DNA of 20,000 nucleotides from Plakobranchus ocellatus (taxonomy: Eukaryota; Mollusca; Gastropoda; Plakobranchidae). Every line of letters begins with the position of its first letter. Within the stretch, counting starts at the first letter, position 1. The translations under genes were made by a program, and so were the position numbers. This document shows, piece after piece, positions 1 to 8,513 of the stretch. The notes beneath the pieces were generated by a model that saw only the letters and a list, made by a program, of their open reading frames with translations, did no database searches and was not told where the DNA came from. The stretch is from positions 768-20,767 of the forward strand of contig BLXT01000801.1 of assembly GCA_019648995.1 (NCBI GenBank), written 5' to 3'.

Positions 1-56
<56 letters not shown>

Positions 57-81
57 TAATAATAATAATAATAATAATAAT
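1..81 (+). repeat. (AAT)n microsatellite
   Basis: About 27 AAT units with one interruption (aatgataat near 53-60), reaching the left edge of the window. Confidence 0.97.
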
Positions 82-196
82 AGATCTACAAAATATTTCT
101 TAAAAATACGTAGCGATCAAAAACGAAAAAAACTGTTTTGTTCAAAACTATTTACTTTACAAAGTTAATAGTTAGACTATATCTTCATCTGACTGG

Positions 197-337
197 GGGC
201 GTTGGTGCCACAGTAAGTAGTAAAGCCGCCCTGAGATCTGCAGGGACCTTTCTGTCACGTGTATGAGCCCCACCACTAATTCGCTGGCCTGTCGGAGGAT
301 TCGAAAGCCTGAGATCACCATTATGTGGACTGGCCAT
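197..337 (-). repeat. Dispersed repeat, copy A (SINE-like)
   Basis: Read on the minus strand it contains ccagtccacataatggtgat, ctcaggctttcgaatcctcc, tagtggtgggg, ctgcagatctcaggg and ttactgtggcacc. The same blocks in the same order occur at 18708-18845 on the plus strand. The piece ctttcgaatcc is close to a Pol III box B (GGTTCRANNCC), so a tRNA-derived SINE is possible. The plus-strand open frame at 263-445 is not a gene. Confidence 0.6.
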
Positions 338-1430
338 ACTCACAAAAAAAATGTTCATCAGTTTCTGATAAAAAAGGCACTGCCCTTTTCTTTGAAAGAA
401 GACATTTGTAACCGATCATGGCCAAGCAAATACGATAAAAGCTGAGTTTTGGTTTCTATTTCTCGTTCTTTTTTGGTCTGGAAATTTAAATTCTCTTAAA
501 AAAACGCTCGCGTCTTTTCTGCTAAGCTTTGAGACTGATTTGATATATCACTTTCCATGTCATCATAATTTCAATTGATCTTGATTAGAAAGATGCGCAT
601 CTTTTGAATCTACCAAATTTTTAACCACGATATTTTACGCACCACATAGCAGATAAAATTTTATTTGTGTTGCATTTACAAAATCCAAATACCCAAGTGA
701 CCTGGTGTTCTGGTGAACGCTCATTATTTTGATTAAGTAAATTATTCAAAGAAAATAATCCTTACAGAGACTATTCTCTATACACCTCTATTATGATGTT
801 TAACTGATTCTAATATTGATAAGGAAGATATAAAAATACAAATTAGAAGCATTGTAATGATCGGGCTTTCTTTAATTAAGTAACAGTCCACGGTCAACGT
901 TTAACTATTTATGATCTTAGACCATATTTCTTGTTTTCTTATTTGCTTGGGCTATTCGACTAAAAGTTTTCATATCCCATAAGCTTGTACGGCCACCAAC
1001 CTAAATATAATTTTTTTCTGAGTTTAAGATGATGGATGAAAAATGGCATTAAAGAACTCTTACTTCTTTCGAGATATAATAGGACCAATGTACAAGTTCT
1101 GATAAAGCACGACCAATTTCAATGACAAAAATTGCATAATTATATGAAGGGCTCAGTGGAAAAACCACGCATGTCGCACTTGACAAAGTTTGAGATATTT
1201 CATATTTTGAATTTTAAAGAATATAGAGCTCTTATGAAATCACTCTTTTAAAAATACCTCTGCTGTGCGACATGAATGAATTTTTGTAAATCGAATGAAA
1301 GAAATCAGCGATAAAATCTTTGCAAAAAATCTCAAACTTATGCAATTTATGGACATGCCTGGATTTTCGAGTGTGCCCTTGGAATGTTTGTTCATGATTA
1401 AGACTAGTGAATGATTAAGGTCAAGCAAAC
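338..1430. other. Intron sequence left of the last visible exon
   Basis: AT-rich, with no convincing exon on either strand. I looked for a continuation of a phosphatase domain in phase 0 on the minus strand and found none, so the next exon is probably beyond the left edge. Confidence 0.5.
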
Positions 1431-1564
1431 CTCAAATTGATTTTTCAGGAAGTTGTCTGAAGCATGGTTGTGTAGGTAAGTCCTCAGATTTTCTACTGCT
1501 ATGGCTGTGTTATCGGGCAGTATTTCTGAATATATTCTGTCAAGCACTTCTTCTTCATAAATAG
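1431..1564 (-). CDS. Exon: cytoplasmic segment resembling the region before a receptor PTP domain
   Basis: A 134-base exon, phase 1 in and phase 0 out. The acceptor is tttttccataatacag and the donor is GTTTGC at 1430, after a GAG codon. Its first two bases complete the phase-1 codon left by the exon at 12207. The peptide has AIYEEEVLDRIYSEIL, then AIAVENLRTYLHNHASD, then NFLKNQFE. The pattern I-x-V-x-x-L-x-x-Y followed by F-x-x-x-F-E matches the helix-turn-helix wedge that precedes the first catalytic domain of receptor tyrosine phosphatases, where an LP motif would come next. Two tyrosines (YEEE, YSEI) could be phosphorylation sites. No PTP signature motif is in the window, so the identity is inferred. 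Confidence 0.6.
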
Positions 1565-2237
1565 CTGTATTATGGAAAAATATCATAGTATGTTTCATAA
1601 AGTAAAAATTTGCATTTTAAGGTTCTTTTTCAAAGATTTACCACTGTTTTAGGTATTTGCTTGTATTACAGTTTTTGTTTTTTTGAAAACCCACTTTGAC
1701 TACCAAAATATACATGCAAATGAATGGCCTTCAATCGAATCAAAAGGAAGGAAACCATTTTAAGAGTTTTGTTAAATGCTCCATTTTCTTTCACATCATT
1801 TATCATAGATTATAAGATGAAAAAACAGTGAGAAATCGAGTGCCGCCATGTAAACTACGGTATCTCGGGTTTTGCAAATTTTTCGAGGGGAAAAAAAAAC
1901 TTCCCAGTTCCTTTAATTCTGACACATGAAAAAAATGTTCAAACTTAAACGTCAACATCGCAAAGGCTACTTGTATGTCTTTGTTTTCATACTTATTGCA
2001 TGATAAGCTAATTATTTGACTTGCCATATCTTGTCGCAAAAAAGATCTGTGTAAACTATTGTATTTCGAGTTACAATATATTTACGAATGCAAATCCACA
2101 CGAATGCTATGGTAAGTGTGAGTCAGAATAGTTTTCGTGTGAAATAGAATGGGAATGAAACACCTACGATCCCAAATACAATAGAAAACTGACATTTCTG
2201 TATAGGCCTACATAGTGCATTAGTTTATTTTCATAGC

Positions 2238-2740
2238 AGGAGTAATTATTCTTCAAAAGGGCACAGATCGCCCAGTTTTCAGGGTTGCTCTGATGCAGTT
2301 AAGAGAGGTGCTTCTCGTTCACCCTCCACAGACAGAAACAAATCTAATTTTAATGGCAAAAGTATTGGCCAGGGTCAACATTTTGGACCCAGTTCGAACA
2401 GTGGTTCTAGTTTGACCCTCACTCATAATGTCGTCACATGTTATCAGTGTGGTGGCAGGGGACATGTGCGCCGTGAGTGCCCAAGCCGTCCCAAGGACGA
2501 TAATTCTGCTTATTCATCACCGAAGTTACCTTCTCATTGCTGTGCCGCCAAGATGAGTTGTGATCTTAGAGGTAGATTGAAGATAGAGTCTTGTAAGGTT
2601 TTTGACCGGGTTTCCGCCCTACTTCGTGACTCGGGTTGTAACACTGTGGGTGTGTGTAAATCTCTGGTACCGCCAGATTGCTATACTGGCAGATCTATGT
2701 TAGTAAACACCTTTTTGTTGCAAGAACAAGTTGTTTCCTA
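2238..2740 (+). pseudogene. Gypsy gag C-terminus (CCHC zinc knuckle) and start of protease
   Basis: The open frame has a Ser/Arg/Asn-rich stretch, then the nucleic-acid-binding knuckle CYQCGGRGHVRREC (C-x2-C-x4-H-x4-C) at 2439-2480. About 50 residues later comes LLRDSGCNTVGV with the Asp-Ser-Gly active site of a retroviral-type aspartic protease at 2628-2636. The capsid part of gag and any start codon are missing. After about 2725 this frame drifts into unrelated residues, while the protease continues in the next frame, so a frameshift lies at roughly 2725-2755. Confidence 0.8.
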
Positions 2741-3303
2741 CTTGTATTATCAATATTCAAACTCCATATTTTTCCGGTGATGTTGAGGCATGCTTGTTGG
2801 ATCACCCTATTGCAGAATTTATACTTGGTAACATCAATGGCTTGAGTTCAGAGAGCCCACTATCATTTGATTCAGATTCATCTGCCGTATTCCCGGATTC
2901 ATCAATTGCTTGTGTCGTTACTCGAGCCCAGGCATCGAAAGCTTCGGTTGGCAATGAGTTGCCTATTTCTGACACTCTTACACATTTTGACGTACTAGCT
3001 CCTTTTTCTGACCTTCCGGTTAGACAAAGAGAGGACCCTTCTTTAACACCATGGTTCAAGCATGTTGGTTTACCACCAGTTGCTGGTGTGTCCTTTCGTA
3101 TTGAGGATGGAGTTCTTAAACGGCTTCACGCTAAGTCGGAATTTGCTACAGTTCAGACTACTATTGCAGTGCCTGAATCACTGCGTCAAGTTGTACTATC
3201 ATACGCACATGAGTCAGATCTAGCTGGCCATTCAGGTTTTCGGAAAACCTTATCAGCTATCCGTGAGTATTTTTCTTGGCCTGGCGTTTGTTCCAATGTC
3301 AAG
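2731..3303 (+). pseudogene. Gypsy protease C-terminus and integrase N-terminal (zinc-binding) region
   Basis: This frame picks up the protease at INIQTPYFSGDVEAC and ends that domain at FILGNINGL, the usual I-x-G-N ending. A linker follows, then PWFKHVG and a typical integrase approach (FRIEDGVLKRL). The first half of the HHCC zinc finger is HESDLAGHSGFRKTL. At about 3303 the frame is lost: the two cysteines of the finger (SCHLC) are in another frame. No stop separates protease and integrase, which is direct evidence for the protease-integrase order. Confidence 0.8.
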
Positions 3304-3840
3304 AATACACTACCTCCTGTCACTTGTGCCAGATTAAACCTCGCACTGGTCGAGATCGGCCAGCGCCGTTCCAACCGGTCCCAATTGTCGGTGAACCATT
3401 TGAGAGAGTTATTATCGATCTTGTTGGTCCGCTTCCACTTTCAAGTGATAGATATGAGTATCTGCTAACGCTTGTAGATGTATCTACGCGTTGGGCATAA
3501 GCCGTCCCGCTGCGCAGGATTACAGCTAAAGATGTGGCTGAAGCCCTCTTTTCTATTTTTGTCAGACTTGGTTTTCCTAAAGAAATCCAGTCAGATCGTG
3601 GTCAGCAGTTCATGTCCAATTTGTTGGCAGAATTTAATAGTCTGTGCAACATCAAGCACTTCGTATCCACTCCGTATCATCCTCAGACTAACGGAATTGT
3701 TGAACGTTTTCATTCTACACTTAAGTCTATAATCAGGAAACCGTCACACGAATCTCCTACGGAATGGAATCGTTTTGTACCTGCGGCATTATTTGCCTAC
3801 AGAGGTCAAGTTCATTCATCTACAGGGTTTTCCCCCTTTT
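3304..3840 (+). pseudogene. Gypsy integrase catalytic core (DDE), with nonsense codon
   Basis: The frame resumes with TTSCHLCQ, completing the zinc finger. The three catalytic residues of the DDE core are visible: Asp in VIIDLVGPLP, Asp in PKEIQSDRGQQF, and Glu in HPQTNGIVERFH. A TAA at 3498-3500, after STRWA, interrupts the core between the two Asp residues; the frame is the same on both sides, so a point mutation is likely. At about 3835-3850, in a T/C run, the frame shifts again (HSSTGFSPFF then unrelated residues). The enzyme inserts element DNA into chromosomes in live relatives; here it is inactive. Confidence 0.85.
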
Positions 3841-4744
3841 TCTACTTTTTGGTAGAGCTCCCAGAGGTCCAATGCAAATTCTAAGTGATGTTTTCCTCAA
3901 CAAGGATCTCTCTGGTGAAACGTCGTTCCAGTACCATTATGTTATTGATCTTCATAATCGAATAAGAAAGGGTTGGCGACTTGCACAGGATTCAGTTCGA
4001 GATTCGGTTAATGAGAGTCGACTTCGTCATGAACCAAAGTCGAAGTTGAAACATTTTGCTCCGGGTGATGAAGTTTTGGTATTGCTCCCTACTTCAGATA
4101 ATAAACTTGTATTGTCCTATAAAGGACCATACAGGGTGGTTGGGAAACGAACAAGTGTTGTTTACCTTGTCGATCTTGGTGATCGGAAATGTACTTTCCA
4201 TATAAGTCTTCTTCGGAAATATAGGCGTAGCACTTACCCTCCTCCTCCTAGTGATAACTTGGTTGGAGTTGACAGCGCATGCTCTAGTCAGGCATTTGCT
4301 GGTGCGACATCATTTTGTAATCCGTCTGTATTTCCTTTCAGTTCGCTTAGTACAGTTGAGCCTTCCTTAAGTGTTAATACTGTTATTGATGAGAAAATGA
4401 ATCCTAATCATGATTTCAATCTTAAGTTTTTTGATACTATTTGTTTCGCAGAGCCTACTGCGTATGTATCAGCCATCTCGGAAGAGGATGGTGGTGAGAT
4501 AGGTTCATTGGTTACGACTCCGCCTTTGGCGTCAGAAAGTGGTACAGTTGTCATTGATCCGAGTTTAAGCGCTTCTCAGGTTCAAAATGTTAAAGAGTTG
4601 TTAATAGAGTTTCAGGATATTCTGACATCTGTCCCTGGATGTACTAACACACTCTGTCATGAGATTAGACTCACTACAGATGATATTATACGGGTTAAAC
4701 CCTATCCGTTGCCTTTTGCTGCTCGAGAGTTTGTGACTCTCAAG
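3841..4744 (+). pseudogene. Gypsy integrase C-terminus (GPY/F) and linker to reverse transcriptase
   Basis: This frame holds LFGRAPRGPM and a helical Arg-rich stretch. Next come FAPGDEVLVLLP and YKGPYRVVGK, the GPY/F module that marks gypsy-type integrases, ending HISLLRKY. A Ser/Pro-rich linker of about 150 residues follows, including an acidic piece (SEEDGGE). The frame ends with ELLIEFQDILTSVPG and RVKPYPLPF, the conserved run-in to a gypsy reverse transcriptase. At about 4744 the frame shifts and this one stops at 4766-4768. The continuous frame from integrase to RT run-in proves the integrase-first order. Confidence 0.82.
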
Positions 4745-5940
4745 AAGTTAATGACCTATTGTCTTTAGGAGTGATTGAGCCTTCGGATAGTCCTTATTGT
4801 TTTCCTATTGTGGTAGTGAAAAAGCAGGATGGGTCTATGAGACTATGTATTGACTTTCCGAAACTGAACGCAGTTACAGTGTTTGATGCCGAAAACATTC
4901 CTCGGCAAGAGGATCTGTTTAATCAGCTGTCCCATGCTACGATCTTCTCGAGTTGTGCTTTATGCAAGACCTATTGTCAGGTCCCTTTGTATCCAGACAG
5001 TCGTAAGTACACGGCTTTTCAGACACCATTGGGATTAATGCAATGGGTAAGAATGCCTTTCGGGTTGGTTACGACCCCAGCTACCTTTTGTAGACTAATG
5101 AGGTTAGTTATTGGTCAGACTCCTGACTTACTCTCATATTTTGATGATACTCTTGTTTTCGCTACGTCATGGCAGCAACACATGGTTGCTTTGAGAACTT
5201 TGTTGACGTTACTTAGACGTCATGGGTTACATGTGAACCCTTCTAAAGTGTCTATTGGTAGCTCTTCTGTTGAGTTTTTAGGTCATATGGTCAGTTCGGG
5301 TACCTTAGTACCCGTCCAGAAGAAAATGGATAAGATTCTTCAGTTGTCAGTTCCGGTAAGGAAGAAAGAGGTTCGCAGTCTTTTTGGATTGGTGAATTAT
5401 TATAGGCATTTTATTGCTAATTTCGCATCAATTTCTGCACCTTTGTCTGATCTGCTTCGTAAAGAAACGCCAGAAAAGGTCCAGTGGACTCCTAGATGTG
5501 ATCAGTCTTTGGCTGAAATTAAGAGACTTTTCTTGACTCCGCCTATTCTTATTATTCCAGATATGCAGGAAATGTTCATTGTGAGGTCTGCTGCCTCGGA
5601 TTTTGGTAAAGGCGCGGTACTTCTACAGGATCGCGAGGGGATCCTGATGCCGTGTCGCTATGCGAGCCGAAAACTCCTTTCGCGCGAATGTAGATATTCC
5701 GCCATTGAGAGAGAGGCATTGGCACTGGTATTCGCTGTCACACAGTTCCAGCGATACTTGATTTTTAAGCATTTTGTTTTACAGACAGACCATAAGTCTT
5801 TGTCGTACCTTAGAACAGGTTCCCCGAAGAATGCACGTCTGATGAGATGGGCTTTGGCATTGCAGGAATTTTCGTTCCAGGTCGTTCACATCCCTGGATC
5901 TGAGAATGTCCATGCAGACGTGCTGTCAAGACTCTGTTAG
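4745..5940 (+). pseudogene. Gypsy reverse transcriptase and RNase H
   Basis: Counting from Met at 4759 (393 residues), the motifs are: KKQDGSMRLCIDFPKLN (about 21-37), the MPFGL box (99-103), YFDD catalytic pair (127-130), the VNYYRHFI thumb motif (212-219), and RNase H with TDHK (343-346) and HADVLSRL at the end. The position expected to be the motif A Asp reads SSCALCKTY, with Ala instead. The first RNase H Asp, normally in a T-D-A-S-D context, reads SAASD. If these alignments hold, both activities are lost even without the upstream frameshifts. The stop TAG is at 5938-5940, and the last 25 codons recur in the tandem duplicate downstream. Confidence 0.87.
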
Positions 5941-6573
5941 ACTGCACGTATTCATTTATTGCTTTTCATTCCTATATCTAATACTATTTTATTTCTTGAC
6001 AGGATAAATAGGCCTTATTTTGGACTGATAATGGGTTGATCATTTTATCGCCATGGATTTATGCCTATGATACCGTTTGCTTTGCTGTGTATGTTTCCTT
6101 TGCAACTATTTACTGCATCGTCGTGTTTTTCTTTTCGTTGCAGGTGCTGCTACTCTTGGTCCTCGGTGGCAACGTTACTCTCATCATAGTATGAATGTTA
6201 TGTGTATTTGGATTTTTGCAGGAATTTTCGTTCCAGGTCGTTCACATCCCTGGATCTGAGAATGTCCATGCAGACGTGCTGTCGAGACTCTGTTAGACTG
6301 CACGTATTCATTTATTGCTTTTCATTCCTATATCTAATACTATTTTATTTCTTGACAGGATAAATAGGCCTTATTTTGGACTGATAATGGGTTGATCATT
6401 TTATCGCCATGGATTTATGCCTATGATACCGTTTGCTTTGCTGTGTATGTTTCCTTTGCAACTATTTACTGCATCGTCGTGTTTTTCTTTTCGTTGCAGG
6501 TGCTGCTACTCTTGGTCCTCGGTGGCAACGTTACTCTCATCATAGTATGAATGTTATGTGTATTTGGATTTTT
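5860..6573 (+). repeat. 356-bp direct tandem duplication across the pol 3' end
   Basis: Bases 5860-6215 recur at 6216-6571. The match runs on to about 6573 because the junction shares a short T run. I found one difference, A in the first copy (TCA AGA) against G in the second (TCG AGA), near 5928 and 6284; it is silent in the RNase H frame. The unit contains the last 25 RNase H codons, the stop and about 275 bases of non-coding DNA. The second copy therefore repeats an orphan RNase H tail at 6217-6296. The near identity means the duplication is young relative to the other damage in this element, or kept alike by gene conversion. Confidence 0.93.
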
Positions 6574-6599
6574 ATCATTCAAACCTATGGTTCTCTCTT

Positions 6600-6613
6600 G
6601 GGATGGGGGTAAA
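6600..6613 (+). other. Polypurine tract (plus-strand primer site)
   Basis: The run gggatgggggtaaa is purine except for two T bases and directly abuts the TGTTGGG start of the LTR. This is where plus-strand DNA synthesis is primed in LTR retrotransposons. Its position fixes the left LTR edge at 6614. Confidence 0.75.
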
Positions 6614-7653
6614 TGTTGGGACTAGCTTATTTATGTTTTGATTTTAGCTGAGCAGAGTTGGATGTTTGGTGTGTGTGTGTGTTGGATAGGCCACGTGACA
6701 ACACAAGCCGGACGAAACTACACATCGGCGGGATTTTTGCTGCAGAGAGATCTCTTCTATTTTATCCCTCGTACTGAACGGTCGTAAACGATCCTGGCTA
6801 TAAGTTATTGCGGACACGTCGACTGGAAGATAATATATCTTAATCTCCCTACCATGGGACATTTTGAATAATCGCAAAAAGAAGTGGCGATTGAGGTATG
6901 TGATATTTTCTGAGGCTGTGTGCCTGGCCAGACTGACGTCTACAGTCTACGAATATGAAACTGAATTGGTGCTATCCATTACTGCACTCGCTATTATTGT
7001 CCCTCGAGTAAGGGCTTGTCACCTGGTCTGGTGAACGACAATACTGTCGTAGACAACTACTGTTTAAGTGACGAACATTTGTGCGGGATCCAGGTTGTGT
7101 CGGAACTGAGAATTTGGACACTTGATTATTCCTATGAACATTAAGCTAGTTCTACAAGTTCTACGGACGAGGATCGCCGATGGATTAAGTTTAGAAGCGT
7201 GTGCTTGTGCGAGTGAACAGTGTGGGGATTTGTATCTATAATTTATATCTGTAAATTATATCTCTAAATTATACCTTTTGGTTGTGTCAATAAGTCTATT
7301 GATCTATGAAGTAATTTTTGAGGAGAGTTTCCTCGTGGGTGGATTGATATGTGCTAATTTAATTTAATTGTATAAGATTTCCTAACGCAGATTCAGATTA
7401 CTCTGTATCGTCACGCCTGCGTGCGTGGACTTTTGTATTTGGCCTCGTATTTATCTGTCTTCTTCTTTGTGTGACTTCTCTACTTCTACATATTTTTATT
7501 CGTCATTATAATATAGTCTTTTCTGTCGCCTATCCCCGGTGTTCTGCCTTTTGTTTGGTGTGAATCTCTCGTGCAGTCGATATAGTTCAGTCTTATTGTT
7601 GTTGTTGTGCAGTTGTGTGTGACCGTTGACAGGCCGTGTGTTCGGCCCCAACA
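6614..7653 (+). repeat. 3' LTR of the gypsy element (about 1040 bp)
   Basis: It begins TGTTGGGAC and ends GGCCCCAACA, so it has TG...CA ends inside an imperfect inverted repeat (TGTTGGG/CCCCAACA), the usual LTR layout. It has a (GT)n patch near 6670 and A/T-rich near-tandem copies of a unit like TATCTGTAAATTA at about 7227-7278, which could include promoter elements. No open frame of interest was found. A matching 5' LTR was not seen in the window. LTR length and ends are inferred from termini and the polypurine tract, not from comparing two LTRs. Confidence 0.75.
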
Positions 7654-8081
7654 TATTTTGAGGAGACGCCCCCAACAAATGGGTTTATACCAACTCATAA
7701 ATTGGAAACACTACAATGGAAAAAAAGCATCTTAATTGTCATTCAAAGTGTCAAGTCCTTCTTAGCATATCGTTTGGCGCAAGATTTGACAGGTAAAATG
7801 CATAGTCTGCTGCTATTCTTGGTCCTCGGTGGCAACGTTACTCTCATCATAGTATGAATGTTATGTGTATTTGGATTTTATCGTTCAAAACTTTGGTTCT
7901 CTCTTGGCTTAACAGGCCGCTCCACCTCGCTCTCCAATATTTGCCCATTTTCAACGGATTTTTTACGGATTTCATCAAACTGATTTACATGGACTTGCTT
8001 GTGAAGATTCCGTGCATTTTGTGACCAAGAAACATGTGGTAATTCTCAGTATCCTGGAAGTTTTTTGGAAAAATTGCCATC
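7654..8081 (+). other. Segment between LTR and LINE, with a diverged gypsy fragment
   Basis: Bases 7654-7807 match nothing I recognise. Bases 7808-7907 are a second, diverged copy of 6501-6600. Bases 7908-8081 may be the 5' non-coding part of the LINE, but the boundary cannot be fixed from one copy. Confidence 0.4.
7808..7907 (+). repeat. Diverged copy of the gypsy pre-LTR region
   Basis: It aligns to 6501-6600, sharing tcttggtcctcggtggcaac, the catagtatgaatg stretch and the ending ggttctctcttgg. Several substitutions and a one-base length difference separate them. The match stops where the polypurine tract should begin. It sits 154 bases past the LTR end, outside the main element, so it is a remnant of another insertion or the product of a rearrangement. 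Confidence 0.85.
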
Positions 8082-8206
8082 ATGCTAGCCATGTTATTCT
8101 TGTACCTGACATTTTTTAACCTTGTCAGACTAGCGTGCCAAACTACATCTAGCACAGTGGACAATACATGTGTGACTTGCAATGTAAACAAGAGAGAGAC
8201 AATTCA

Positions 8207-8512
8207 TTACTCGAAAGAAGATCTGAGACAAATAGGGTTAAATAACAACACGCCGGACCAGAGAACTGTGTGTAGGTGTGCTGAATTAAGACTATGCCGT
8301 ACTGTGTGCAACATCAAGCCGAACGAAAAGACTTTGAAGAAAACAAGACGAAAATCTCGGAAAGGCCGACGAACACAGCGGACTATCCTCGTTAACACCG
8401 GAATTTCCCGTGACGTCACCAGCGCTAAAAATAGCATAGCCAATATAAACAACCTGATACACATCGACTGCCGAAACGTATTCCAATATGTAGCACCGAA
8501 CTTTAGACTCGG
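8207..8512 (+). pseudogene. LINE leader region before the endonuclease
   Basis: This open frame (continuous from an ATG at 8082) reads HYSKEDLRQIGL, then a very basic KKTRRKSRKGRRTQR block, then APNFRLGVMPQ. In CR1/L2 elements a similar stretch of Tyr-Ser-x-x-x-Leu, a basic patch and an L-x-L-G-V-x-N-A-R-S start of the endonuclease come just before the catalytic domain. Here LGV is followed by the wrong frame and a TAA at 8526-8528; the rest (CRNKCETIKDQIEE) is in another frame. The basic patch may bind nucleic acid. A separate upstream ORF1 was not recognised. Confidence 0.6.
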
Positions 8513-8513
8513 C

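Larger units (their letters stand above)
2238..7653 (+). mobile_element. Decayed Ty3/gypsy LTR retrotransposon, Gmr1-like domain order
   Basis: The domains, in order, are: gag zinc knuckle, protease, integrase (HHCC, DDE, GPY/F), reverse transcriptase, RNase H, polypurine tract, LTR. Integrase before reverse transcriptase is the reverse of ordinary Ty3/gypsy and is the hallmark of the Gmr1 group; the RT, RNase H and GPY/F sequences are clearly gypsy-type rather than copia-type. Only the last part of gag and a single LTR are present. The left edge near 2238 is approximate: the gag frame is open back to about there, and the host exon at 1431-1564 limits it on the left. The reading frame is broken at least five times, so this copy is dead. 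It lies antisense to the host gene. Confidence 0.85.

Noticed and set aside
82..100. Shared tagatctac-aaat word at 82-100 and near 16760 as a repeat boundary
   Set aside because: Only about 13 bases match, too short to separate from chance in AT-rich DNA.
263..445. Plus-strand 60-residue open frame
   Set aside because: It overlaps dispersed repeat copy A and shows no domain or splice support.
1803..2039. Minus-strand 78-residue open frame as a possible extra host exon
   Set aside because: AT-rich, with no recognisable domain; the exons on both sides already fit in phase without it.
6077..6259. Plus-strand Cys-rich 60-residue open frame
   Set aside because: It lies across the junction of the tandem duplication in non-coding element DNA and has no conserved motif.
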